From the NCBI GenBank assembly GCA_011799875.1, contig CM022299.1:339665307-339729306 (forward strand): DNA of 64,000 nucleotides. Direction: 5' to 3'. The notes under the pieces were generated by a model. It did not search any database. It saw only the letters and a program-made list of their open reading frames with translations, and was not told where the DNA came from. Positions 55,297 through 64,000 of this stretch are shown here, piece after piece. The translations under genes were made by a program, and so were the position numbers. Numbering within the stretch: position 1 is the stretch's first letter; each line of letters starts with the position of its first letter. The stretch is from Thinopyrum elongatum (Eukaryota > Streptophyta > Magnoliopsida > Poales > Poaceae).

Positions 55297-55663
55297 AGTG
55301 GACCAGAATAGGCAGTGCAGCCTCAGTTGGCTGATCAAACCCAGTGTATGTATTAGGCGATTCAGATCAAAGAACGCACACTTTTACCAAGCAAGTGTGC
55401 TTGTTGTCTTCTACTGTACTGATTATCATCTCATCAGTAACAATAAGAGTGTGACTTTCCATCATGGTGGAAGAGTGTCCGTATCCTCCCATAAGGTGGT
55501 GCTCGAGTTCTTATTTGTTCAGCCAGATGTTGATTACCACAGTGCTGCAATGTTGCTGATTTCATAAGATTCAGTTGTGAATGCTGAAGATTTCATGTGA
55601 TTCATTTTGTTGCACCGCTATTCGTGAGGAAGGGGGGTTCCAGATCCTAATTCTCTGGTCACG
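55297..55663 (+). other. TAF7 3' untranslated region and flank
   Basis: Sequence after the TAF7 stop, with no other coding support; the 131-codon frame at 55172-55567 overlaps the last exon in another frame. No clear AATAAA was found in this stretch, though ATTTCATAAG and ATTTCATGTG are AU-rich. The polyadenylation site is not fixed. Confidence 0.45.
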
Positions 55664-56391
55664 AAGGCGTTCGACTTTTTTTCTTCTTCTAAACGGGCAT
55701 AACCCCTTTCCATTGAGTTATAGGGGGCGGGAAAGGGGATGCAAGTTCAACGCATAGCCGGGAAATCCACCACAGGTGCTCGTCATCAAAACACCTGTTA
55801 TGGGGACGAAAACACGATGACACCAAAATCCATCTATCCTATTAACACTTTTAAACGCCCACACAGGAGCACCACAAGGCAAAACACGCACACAGGGGCA
55901 AGGCCACTCAGGTATCAGGATTAAACCCAGGAACAAAAGACCACCTACTGAAACAAAATAAGACCATCACCAGCAACAGAATCAGTTGCACATCCTGCCA
56001 TCAGCCTAGCCTGAATGCTGTTGTGCTGCTGCACAGATCCTCATCATCTTGTTGGCGTTGTCCTTCAGCATCATGGCTCCTCTCCTCAGATCGTCCCCGT
56101 CGCCATGTTTCTGCATCCCTGCCCGGTATAATAAAGAAGCACAGGAAGCAAAGACAATTTCAAATGGAGATTTAGGAAACTTAAACTCGAACGTCGTCCT
56201 ATTACGGCAGTTCCATATAGCCCAGCAAACAGCAGCCAAACTGACAGTACAAAAAGCTTTCCCCTTCTGGGAAGAAAGCACAGCACCAAGCATAGAATTG
56301 CCGAATGTTATTAGGGGATAAATCAGTACCAAAAAACGAAGCGACAGTCCACCAGGCAATTCTGGTCATTGGACATCAAGGCGTTCGACTT
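55664..56391 (-). mobile_element. 5'-truncated LINE with 14 bp target-site duplication
   Basis: A 14 bp duplication AAGGCGTTCGACTT brackets the insertion (55664-55677 and 56378-56391). Directly inside the left copy is a T-run (poly-A on the minus strand) and CTTCTTCTAAACGGG. Inside lies a minus-strand frame (56006-56359) with VCWAIWNCRNRTTFEFKFPK, FASCASLLYRAGMQKHGDGD and LRRGAMMLKDNA, which resembles the C-terminal end of Triticeae LINE reverse transcriptase proteins. About 700 bp remain, so most of the element is missing at its 5' side, as is usual for LINE insertions. A third copy of the duplicated phrase occurs at 56503-56516. Confidence 0.75.
56006..56359 (-). pseudogene. LINE reverse transcriptase C-terminal remnant
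   Basis: A 117-residue frame. The N-terminal part is hydrophobic and ambiguous. The centre has VCWAIWNCRNRTTFE, the Trp/Arg/Asn pattern that follows the zinc-binding reverse transcriptase domain in plant LINEs. The catalytic domain itself is absent. It belongs to the truncated LINE described with its target-site duplication. Confidence 0.7.
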
Positions 56392-56516
56392 GATCTGGTA
56401 ACATATAAGAGCTTCTGCTCTTCCTGCTTTGGCTGCTGTCTGTGATCCTCTTCCCAGGTACTGAATTTAGGAAGTAAAATAAGACAAAGATCACTGGAAC
56501 ATCAAGGCGTTCGACT

Positions 56517-57994
56517 TTCTGAAGTTACGGTCCAGTGGTCCATGTTACATTTCCCCCTCCAAATCCAGATACTTCGATTGCATTGTCACCAATCTTTTGA
56601 GCAGTGCAATTGAAGGCAGAAAATCCACCCACGAAATCATATACTTAATGAACAATCCAACAACATGAGTTCCACACATCCTTGCAGTTCTTCAGTATCA
56701 TCACGAGTCTAAAGTCTAATCCTAACATACCAACAAAATCACAACAACAACAACAACAACAACAGACATTGGGGTATTCATACAAATCCATGTTACATCC
56801 TCTTAGAAATCATGCTGATGCTCATCTGCAGAAGAGGGAAGCCATGTTTAAGTCAACAGCGTTCTGGAACTGAGAGACAATTGATGGCGGTAAAATCATG
56901 CGGCGCCACATCGAGTTTGATTATCCAGCACTCCTTCCTCCTGCAACCAAAAAGGGCAACATTGTGATCCAAAGCAAAACAAAATATTACAAGTAGAAGC
57001 AAAGATATGATCATGTCAAAAGTGTCTGCATCTATACTCCTTCAAAAAATCCTAGCAATACTTGTAGCTGTGATGTGCACATTTACGTCAGTGTCAACTA
57101 TCAGGAGAACAGTTCACAAAAGAAGGAAAACAAAGAAATCTAGGTATAAGATTTACAATTTCAAGTATAAAACATTACTATGATTGTCTCATGCTTCAAA
57201 GCATCCTAACAGCACTTGTAAATGCGAGTAGCAGACATGCAGCAACTCCACATGAATAATATGGACTACAAGCTAATATTTGTGGTAGATTTCCTTTCCA
57301 TTAGTGTGCACAAAAAAAGAAGCAAATTTTCAAGCCTCAAAATGCCAAATCAACTAGATTAGTGATCATGACTACTCAAAACACAAGTCACTAACAAGGT
57401 ACAGATTCACAAACTCTCAGTTCAAAATCCAACAGACTATATTCAACAATATTACTAGTATTTTGAAACATTATGTCAAAAGCTCCCTTTGTTCACAAAT
57501 GTACAACCATTGGAAGTTGTGACAGATTCACGGTCGGCTAAAAATGTGGGTTGATGAGATGGTTAGAGACTTAGTGTTCTTCGGGATGTGGTTGCAAAGC
57601 CGGTTAATCCAGGTCAATGACCCAGCAATAAAGCTCTTTATTCTTAAGTTAGATAACAATTTTATTCTAATCCAAGTAAATATTGGGGAGCTCTCTGATG
57701 AGTACCAGAGGTAGTGCCTTCAGGTCCCGGTGACTACGGTTGAAAACTTGAAATCATCATACTTAAATCAAAATGAAAGTCTCATCATCTCTCAGCATTC
57801 AATTCCCTCCCCAGACAAAACAACCTAATAGGTGAAATCCTAGAAAGAGCGAGTTGCGCTATTAATACAAGAAGTTGTCCAGGAAGTTCGGTTCCATACA
57901 TCAAGTATCAAATTTTACACTTGGGTTCATGATGTTGCATTAATGGTATAAAACAGCTCAGCCCAACCACGCGAGGCCAACGGGGCATGCCATG
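56517..57994. other. Intergenic DNA, possible last exon on minus strand
   Basis: The minus strand near 56941 has TTTTTGGTTGCAG, a good splice-acceptor shape. Downstream of it a frame reads RKECWIIKLDVAPHDFTAIN and ends at a stop after 28 codons. This might be the last exon of a gene read leftward, but no further exon was identified, so I do not call a gene. Near 57481, AGCTCCCTTTGTTCACAAATGT resembles one end of a Stowaway MITE without a visible partner. Confidence 0.35.
56738..56766. repeat. CAA microsatellite
   Basis: A run of eight to nine CAA (ACA) units in otherwise unique sequence downstream of the truncated LINE. It is non-coding in the context seen. Confidence 0.9.
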
Positions 57995-58011
57995 GGGTCG
58001 TTTGGATTATA

Positions 58012-58288
58012 TGTAACGACCCACTGATCCGGAGGATCGATACAAGGGGAAATATTCGGGATCGAGATCCAATTCTGGTTTCTTGGAGAGGAAGAGGATG
58101 AGAAGCAGAGAGGGTAGGTGAGATACAGAGAAGGAGGGAGAAGACAGAGTCCACACAACACGCATGCCCTCTCGGTGCACCGCACCACACACTTATATAG
58201 CCACACGCACACCTGCCCTGTGGGCCCTAGCTACCAGGTCCAGCCAATCCCAGCTGTCCACCTACATCAAGGGGATGCAGGTGTGACA
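58012..58288 (-). repeat. Reina element 3' LTR (277 bp)
   Basis: Minus-strand start TGTCACACCTGCATCC at 58288 and end GTCGTTACA at 58012. It carries an intact TATA box on the minus strand (GGCTATATAAGTG, about 58190-58201). Confidence 0.93.
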
Positions 58289-61200
58289 CTCCCCTCTTCT
58301 TCAGAATAAGCCTCCTCTTCTGCTGTAGCTTCTTCAGGTTCTGAAGCCGCCGGCTCGTCGTCTTGCCAGATGCTGGCGGCCGGAAAGCGATGTCGAAGTG
58401 TGTCGTAGTCCTCCCAGGTGGTGTCCGTAGTGGAAGAAGACCAGCGGATGCGGAGCTGAACCAGTGCGCTGCTGCCTCGCTTGACCATTCGACGCTCCAG
58501 GATCTCCACGGGCTCGACGTCGCCTGTTGCCAAATCCGGTGGTTTGGGCAGCTCGGTGAAGACCGGCGTATAGTTAGGCATGAAAGGCTTCAATTGCGAG
58601 ACGTGGAAGACGTCATGGATGCGGCTGTCCGGCGGCAGTTCGAGCTTGTAGGCAACGGTGCCGATCTTTTCCAGAATCTTGAAGGGGCCGAAGAACTTGT
58701 AGGCAAGCTTGGCGCACGGCCTGTTGACGACGGAGGACTGTGCGTACGGCTGGAGCTTGAGCAGGACGGAATCGCCCACCTGGAAACTGCGCTCCGTGCG
58801 ATGGCGATCAGCCTGCTTCTTGAAGCGGTGTTGCGCGCGTTGAATCTGTTCCTGCAGGCGCGCTGTGTTGGCGCCCCAGTCCCAGTGCTCGGTGTCGAGA
58901 ACAGGCGCCGTCTTGTCGTCCCAGAGAGCCATGCCACCGAGATTGGGATCGGTGCCATAAAGAGCCTTGAACGGAGTGCAGTTGATTGCCGAGTGGAAGG
59001 AAGAGTTGTACCAGAACTCCGCCGTTGGCAGCCAGCGTCGCCAGCGGTGAGGCACATCTCCAGGCATTGATTGACGCGCTTGCTCTGGCCGTCAGTTTGC
59101 GGGTGGTACACTGTCGAGTAGAGTAACTTGGTGCCCGCCGTGGTGAACAGCTCGCGCCAGAGCGCGCTAGTGAACACGCGGTCGCGGTCGGAGACGATGG
59201 ACTTGGGGACGCCGTGCAGCTTGACAATGTTGTCCCAGAAGACGCGCGCCACCTGCGCGGCCTTGAACGGGTGGCGAAGGGGGATGAAGTGCGCGAACTT
59301 TGTCAGGCGGTCGACGACGACCATGATCGAATCGTGCCCTTCTGACTTGGGCAGGCCTTCGACGAAATCCATCGTCAGGTCCTGCCATGGCGCTGTGGGC
59401 ACTGGCAGAGGTGCGAGCAGGCCAGCTGGGCGACGGTGTTCGTGCTTGGCATGCTGGCAGACGGCACATTGCTTGATGTAGTCATCGACGTCCCGTTTCA
59501 GTCCTGTCCAAATGAACAGCTTCTTGGCCCGCTGATATGTCGCCGTGGCGCCGGAGTGGCCTCCGACTGCGCTATCGTGAAGCGCGCTGATAAGCTTGGT
59601 GCGGAGCGCCGTGTTGCTCCCGATCCAGAGCCTGTTCTGCTTGCGTATGAGGCCCTTGTACAGTTCGTAGCCATCGTCGTCGGGGCTACGGACGGCGAGG
59701 CGCGATAGCAGGTCTTGAGCATCTGCATCAGTGGCATAAGAGTTGGCCACTTCTTGTACCCACGCGGGCTGGCATAAGGACAGGGAGTTGAGGTCCATGG
59801 CCGCGCCCACCCTGGAGAGCGCGTCGGCCGCGCCGTTGTCGATGCCACGGCGGTACTGGAACTTGAACTGCAACCCAACCAGCTTGGACATGGCCTTGCG
59901 TTGCAAATCCGTTTCCAGCTGCTGATCCCCCAAATTGCACAGGCTCTTGTGATCTGTGACAATTGTAAACTGGCCACGCTGAAGGTATGCACGCCATTTA
60001 TCCACTGCCATCATGACCGCAAGAAATTCCTTCTCGTAAGCAGATAATTTCCGGTTACGGACGCCCAGAGCTTTGCTGAAGTATGCCACCGGATGGCCTT
60101 CTTGCACGAGCACCATGCCGATGCCCGTGTCGCAGGCGTCGGTTTCAATGCTGAACGGCTTGTCGAAATCTGGTAAGGCCAGGACAGGAGCGCTGGCCAT
60201 GGCACGCTTGAGGAGCTCGAAGGCAGCTTGGGCCTGATCGGACCAGGCGAATCCTTTCTTGGTGAGGAGTGCCGTCAGCGGCTTGGCGATGATCCCGTAG
60301 CGCGCGACGAACTTGCGGTAGTAGCCCGTTAGGCCGAGAAATCCTCGCAGCTCTGTGGCCGTGGAGGGGGTGGGCCAGTTGAGCATGGCCTGGGTCTTCT
60401 CCGCGTCAGTGGCCACGCCGTCTTGAGAGATGATGTGCCCCAGGTAATCGATGCTCTCCGTGGCAAAGGAGCATTTGGGGAGCTTGGCGTAGAGCTGATG
60501 TTGGCGGAGCAAGTCGAAGACGGCGCGCAGGTGCTCCTCATGCTCTTCCAGTGTTTCACTGAACACCAAAATGTCGTCAAGGAAGATGATGACAAATCGA
60601 CGAACATACCTCGCAAAAATTTGGTTCATCAAACACTGGAATGTGGCTGGCGCATTTGTCAGTCCGAATGGCATGACTCGGAAGTGGAAGTGGCCGTGGT
60701 GCATTTTGAAAGCCGTTTTCTCCTCATCGCCCGGCCTCATACGGATCTGATGGTAGCCGGCGCGGAGATCGAGCTTGGAAAAGTACTTGGCGCCGGCGAG
60801 CTCGTCCAGCAGCTCATCGACGATGGGCAGAGGGAACCGGTTCTTCACGGTGAGGTCGTTGAGCCGACGATAGTCGACGCAGAAGCACCATGTGCCGTCC
60901 TTCTTCTTGACCAGGAGCACGGGTGCAGCGAATGGGCTCATGCTGTGCTCGATCACTCCTGACTCCAGCATTTCCAGAACTTGGCGCTCAATCTCGTCCT
61001 TCTGCAATGGCGAGTAGCAGTATGGTCGGGCATTCGCTGGTTGAGCTCCTTCGACCAGCGTAATCGCGTGATCGTACTGCCGGTGCAGAGGAAGCTTCTT
61101 GGGTTCACTGAACACATCGCTGTAGTCGTCGAGCACGCGCTGAATGGCGGGCGGCCGCTTGTCCGGCGGTTCTGGTTGCGGTGGTCGTCGATCAATGAGC

Positions 61201-63083
61201 GCCATGTACCAGATTTCGTTCCCCGCCTGCCACTTGTTGAACTGCTCCGTTTCGATCATGTCCAGAGCGAACACCTCATTTGGTCGAACACCTTGTAGCG
61301 TCACCATTTCGCCGTTGTGCTCAAATTTCAGGGTCTTGTTGAGCCAGTGGCAAGTCATGGGGCTGAACTGCTCGAGCCAATCCATGCCCAACACTCCATC
61401 GTAAGCTCCCAGGTCCAACAGGCGCATATCGGTGGCAAACGTATGCCCTTGTAGCCACCACTTAACTCCTGGAATGAACTTGTCGCAGACCAGCCGCTCG
61501 CCATTGGCCACCCGGACGTCGACGGCGGCCATTGGTGAAGGGGAGGCGCCGATGCGGTGCGCGAAGGACGAAGAGATGAAGCTGTGCGTGCTGTCGGAGT
61601 CGACCAGTAGCAGCATGACCTGGTTGCCAACCAGGGCGCGCAGGCGGATCGTGCGCGGCGCGTCACCCCCAGACACAGCGTGTGTGGAGATCACGCAGCA
61701 CTCGGGTTCAGCAGCTGCTTGTGGTGGTTCCTCCAGGAGCTCCATGGCGTGGAGCGCGTCCTCGGTGAGCACCTCACCATGTTCGCCCACATGGATTGTG
61801 AGCAGCTGCGTAGGCTGCTTGCAGTGGTGCTCGCGCGAGTAACGGTCACCGCACTTGAAGCAGAGACCGTTCGCGCGTCGATGATCACGCAGTTGGCGCT
61901 CCCTTGCGAAGTCGTCGGTGGCCGCGGCCGGGCGCGGGGCGCCCAGCGGCCGTGGTGGCACGTAAGCCGGCGGTGGCGGTGGTCGTCCGGCAGGAGGTGG
62001 TCGTGGCCGGGGCCGGTGCAGGTCGTTTTCCTCCTCCTGGATTCGGGCGAGCACGGAGGCGCACGTGATGCTGGTAGGTGCTTGAAGACGGACCGCGGCG
62101 CGCAGATCATCACGTAGACCGAGGAGGAATTGCGTGACGAAGAACTTGGTGCTCAGCGTCGCGTCCAGAGCCAGTAAGTGGTACATGTGCGTCTCGAACG
62201 CGAGCCTGTACTCCGCCACCGAGCCTGTTTGCCGAAGCTGCAGCAGCTTGTGCATCTCCAATTCGAATTCCTCGGGGCCGAATTCGTCCGTGATCGCAGA
62301 GCAGAACGCGGGCCACGAGAGCGCGCGATGTGCTTGACGAAATGCCTATAACCAGTGCGCCACGTGCCCTTCGATGTAGAGTGACGCCGTGGTCACCCAA
62401 CTGTGCTGAGGAACTCGATACAGCTCGAAGTAGGTCTCGCACCGATCGAGCCATAGATATGGCGCCGTGCCGTCGAACTTGGGGAAGTCGTGCTTGGGTG
62501 GTTTGACGAAGTAGCCGTCGCCGGGCGCGTCGTGGTGCTGCTCTGGCAGGGTGTGCCGCGGTGCCGAGCGGGTCGTGTTGTGGATCGGCACCAGCGGGCG
62601 TGTCGCGATCAGAGGCGGCCCCAAATTGGCCAGGCAGGCGGCCGGAGCAGGGTCCTCCGCGCCGCGCGGCTGTTCAGGCGGCGTGATGGACGGCGCGTGG
62701 GGATCGCCCTCCCTGGATGTGCGCGGCTGGTGGCGTGGGGACGGTGGGTTCGCCTGCCTTGGCTGCTCGCGTTGCTGGTGCACCTCGTCGACGTCCGATT
62801 GCGTCAGGTCCATCTGCTTGCGCAGGTGAGACAGATCGCTGGAAACCTGCTGGTTGAAGGCGAGCTGGGCCTCCACCTGCTTGTCGGCGGTGAGCTGACT
62901 CGCCTCGAAACGAGTCAAGAGCGACTCCAAGAGCGATTTGATCTCGCCCGTGCTCTCCGACATGGCGGCGATGATGTGGCGAGTTTGGGCAGAAGGCTTG
63001 GATGGCGGCGCCGTCGCCTCGCTCCAAGTCAGATCAACCCCACCGGGGATTTCGAGCAGATCACCGGAGCGAACTGCACCCAC
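58267..63083 (-). pseudogene. Reina gag-pol polyprotein (one stop, one frameshift)
   Basis: The frame starts at 63083; an internal ATG at 62963 (MSESTGEIKSLLESLL) may be the real start. Gag covers 63083 to about 61900, broken by TAG at 62346-62348, with a CCHC knuckle (CFKCGDRYSREHHC). The same frame then runs to 58590: protease with LVDSDSTHSF, where the usual active-site Gly is Asp; reverse transcriptase (FCVDYRRLN, SKLDLRAGYHQI, MPFGLTNAPATFQ, catalytic FLDDILVF); RNase H (ETDACDTGIGMVL); integrase zinc region (HSGATATYQRAKKLF ... CAVCQHAKH) and core (TMDFVEGLPKSEG, VSDRDRVFTS, YHPQTDGQSKR). A frameshift near 59070 moves the reading to 59067-58267, with the integrase end and a chromodomain (EPVEILERRMVKRGSSALVQ, IRWSSSTTDTTWEDYD). 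Chromodomains direct integration by binding histone marks. The breaks make this copy non-functional. Confidence 0.92.
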
Positions 63084-63177
63084 GGCGGTGGATGTTACGA
63101 TCCAACCGAGAGGCTAAGAGGACGAACTGGGCCAAAAAAATTCGGTGGGGAATCGAAGGAGGCTCTGAATACCAGTT

Positions 63178-63454
63178 TGTAACGACCCACTGATCCGGAG
63201 GGTCGATACAAGGGGAAATATTCGGGATCGAGATCCAATTCTGGTTTCTTGGAGAGGAAGAGGATGAGAAGCAGAGAGGGTAGGTGAGATACAGAGAAGG
63301 AGGGAGAAGACAGAGTCCACACAACACGCATGCCCTCTCGGTGCACCGCACCACACACTCATACAGCCACACGCACACCTGCCCTGTGGGCCCTAGCTAC
63401 CAGGTCCAGCCAATCCCAGCTGTCCACCTACATCAAGGGGATGCAGGTGTGACA
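63178..63454 (-). repeat. Reina element 5' LTR (277 bp)
   Basis: Same borders as the 3' LTR. Two of its three differences fall in the TATA box region, which reads GGCTGTATGAGTG instead of GGCTATATAAGTG (minus strand, about 63356-63367). The third is GGGTCG versus GGATCG near 63202. Confidence 0.93.
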
Positions 63455-63674
63455 TTATAGGCCCAAGCTGCCGCGCCAAAAAAATTGGGGTTTATTGCTA
63501 GGACGGGCAGCCGTTTGGATGAACGCCAAATTTTGGGAGCCACGCCAAAATATTGGGCAGTTCAATTTTTACGCCCACAAGCGGGCGGAACGCTGGCGGC
63601 GGATTCCCTCGCCAATATATTAGCGCGCCAGCTATTGGCAGGGCGTGCGCAGGTGGAAACCAAACAGTCCCATG

Positions 63675-64000
63675 TACCAATTCACCTCTAATGGCTGGAG
63701 TATTTCTTTTTTGAAAACTTGTAGTCACAACTTATTACTTTGGTCCTTCTTGATCATTTAGTCTTCAAAATAGCAATTGGCCCTAAATTCTCAAATCGAG
63801 CGTCAAATCCCTAGTTCAATCGCCATTCCTCTCGTTCCCAAATCCAGCGGCGGCACTCATGCCACCCCTCTCTCACATGCCCCCTGTCCCACTCACTCAA
63901 CCCAGGGACGACGCCATGGCCGAACGGCGAGGTGGAGCCATAGGACGGCGCTGCACATGCCGTTGGTGAAGTGCACGTCTTGCCAGAAAAAAACCATGGT
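63675..64000. other. Unassigned right-edge sequence
   Basis: Unique-looking sequence that becomes GC-rich after about 63840, with GGCGGCACTCATGCCACC and ATGGCCGAACGGCGAGG (63915). The latter opens only an 18-codon frame. It may be the leader of a gene beyond the window, but nothing supports a call. Confidence 0.3.

Larger units (their letters stand above)
58012..63454 (-). mobile_element. Complete Reina-like Gypsy chromovirus
   Basis: A 5,443 bp element with two 277 bp LTRs (58012-58288 and 63178-63454) and a perfect 5 bp target-site duplication TTATA (58007-58011 and 63455-63459). The LTRs differ at only three positions. The primer-binding site after the 5' LTR is TGGTATTCAGAGCC on the minus strand (tRNA-iMet type with one extra T), and the polypurine tract is GAAGAAGAGGGGAG (58289-58302). 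Short LTRs, a 5.4 kb size and a C-terminal chromodomain fit the Reina clade of chromoviruses. The coding region has one stop and one frameshift. Confidence 0.93.
57995..63671. mobile_element. Tourist-like MITE split by the Reina element
   Basis: Removing 58012-63454 and one copy of its duplication joins GGGTCGTTTGGATTATA to GGCCCAAGCTGCCG and gives about 229 bp. Its ends are GGGTCGTTTGGAT and, inverted, GGGACTGTTTGGTTT, an imperfect terminal inverted repeat. It is flanked on both sides by ATG (57992-57994 and 63672-63674), a 3 bp target-site duplication as expected for PIF/Harbinger elements. The interior holds repeated GCCAAATTTTGG / GCCAAAATATTGG motifs and no ORF. Confidence 0.7.

Noticed and set aside
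57540..57720. Second SINE candidate
   Set aside because: A TGATGAGATGGTTAGAG stretch and a GCCGGTTAATCC stretch only loosely resemble boxes A and B; no tail or duplication was found.
58363..59070. 235-codon plus-strand frame opposite Reina integrase
   Set aside because: Shadow of the real minus-strand integrase and chromodomain frame.
62490..63182. 230-codon plus-strand frame opposite Reina gag
   Set aside because: Shadow of gag; composition follows the complementary strand and there is no motif.
63915..63971. Start of a gene at ATGGCCGAACGGCG
   Set aside because: The frame stops after 18 codons, and no splice donor could be justified in the remaining bases.

Overview
This window looks like repeat-rich chromosomal DNA from a Triticeae grass (the wheat, Aegilops or barley group). 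The reasons are an Angela/BARE-type Copia LTR, several Athila- and Tat-like Gypsy elements, Stowaway and Tourist-like MITEs, and a grass-type TAF7 gene. I see no bacterial, CRISPR or organellar feature. Family names are from memory of sequence style, not from a search.

Layout. 1-1209: 5' end of a minus-strand Gypsy element running off the left edge. 1210-3860: non-coding repeats, including about six diverged copies of a 330-400 bp unit. 4370-5793: three 60 bp repeats, then a two-exon zinc-finger-like pseudogene with two in-frame stops. 5975-6205: Stowaway MITE cut by a Gypsy LTR (6206-7116), which is followed by a truncated Copia element (7475-11060, minus). 11481-23925: 3' part of a plus-strand Gypsy (A), whose LTR is split by a complete minus-strand relative (C, 12634-22705, TSD GTGCC). 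23926-37690: a non-autonomous Gypsy (B) split by a complete member of a closely related family (D, 27667-35114, TSD CGTGC). 38336-45298: a gag-protease-only Gypsy (F) carrying an LTR fragment (E), which holds a hAT-like MITE with an 8 bp TSD. 45299-49003: a decayed Athila-like element (G, minus). 49004-51450: minisatellite and MITE-like DNA.

The one convincing host gene is TAF7 (51638-55296, plus, five exons, 197 aa), a TFIID subunit. Its fourth intron is swollen by a SINE-like element and non-LTR retroposon DNA. Downstream are a LINE tail with a 14 bp TSD and a young Reina-like chromovirus (58012-63454, TSD TTATA), which is inserted in a Tourist-like MITE.

The most interesting signal is in B and D. 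Both keep gag and protease, both have an RT reduced to a short remnant ending at a similar place, and both carry, on the opposite strand upstream of the 3' LTR, an ORF that looks like a B3 DNA-binding-domain protein with a TATA box about 70 bp before a shared ATG position. The two antisense proteins align with each other. This suggests a non-autonomous retrotransposon family with its own antisense, transcription-factor-like gene.
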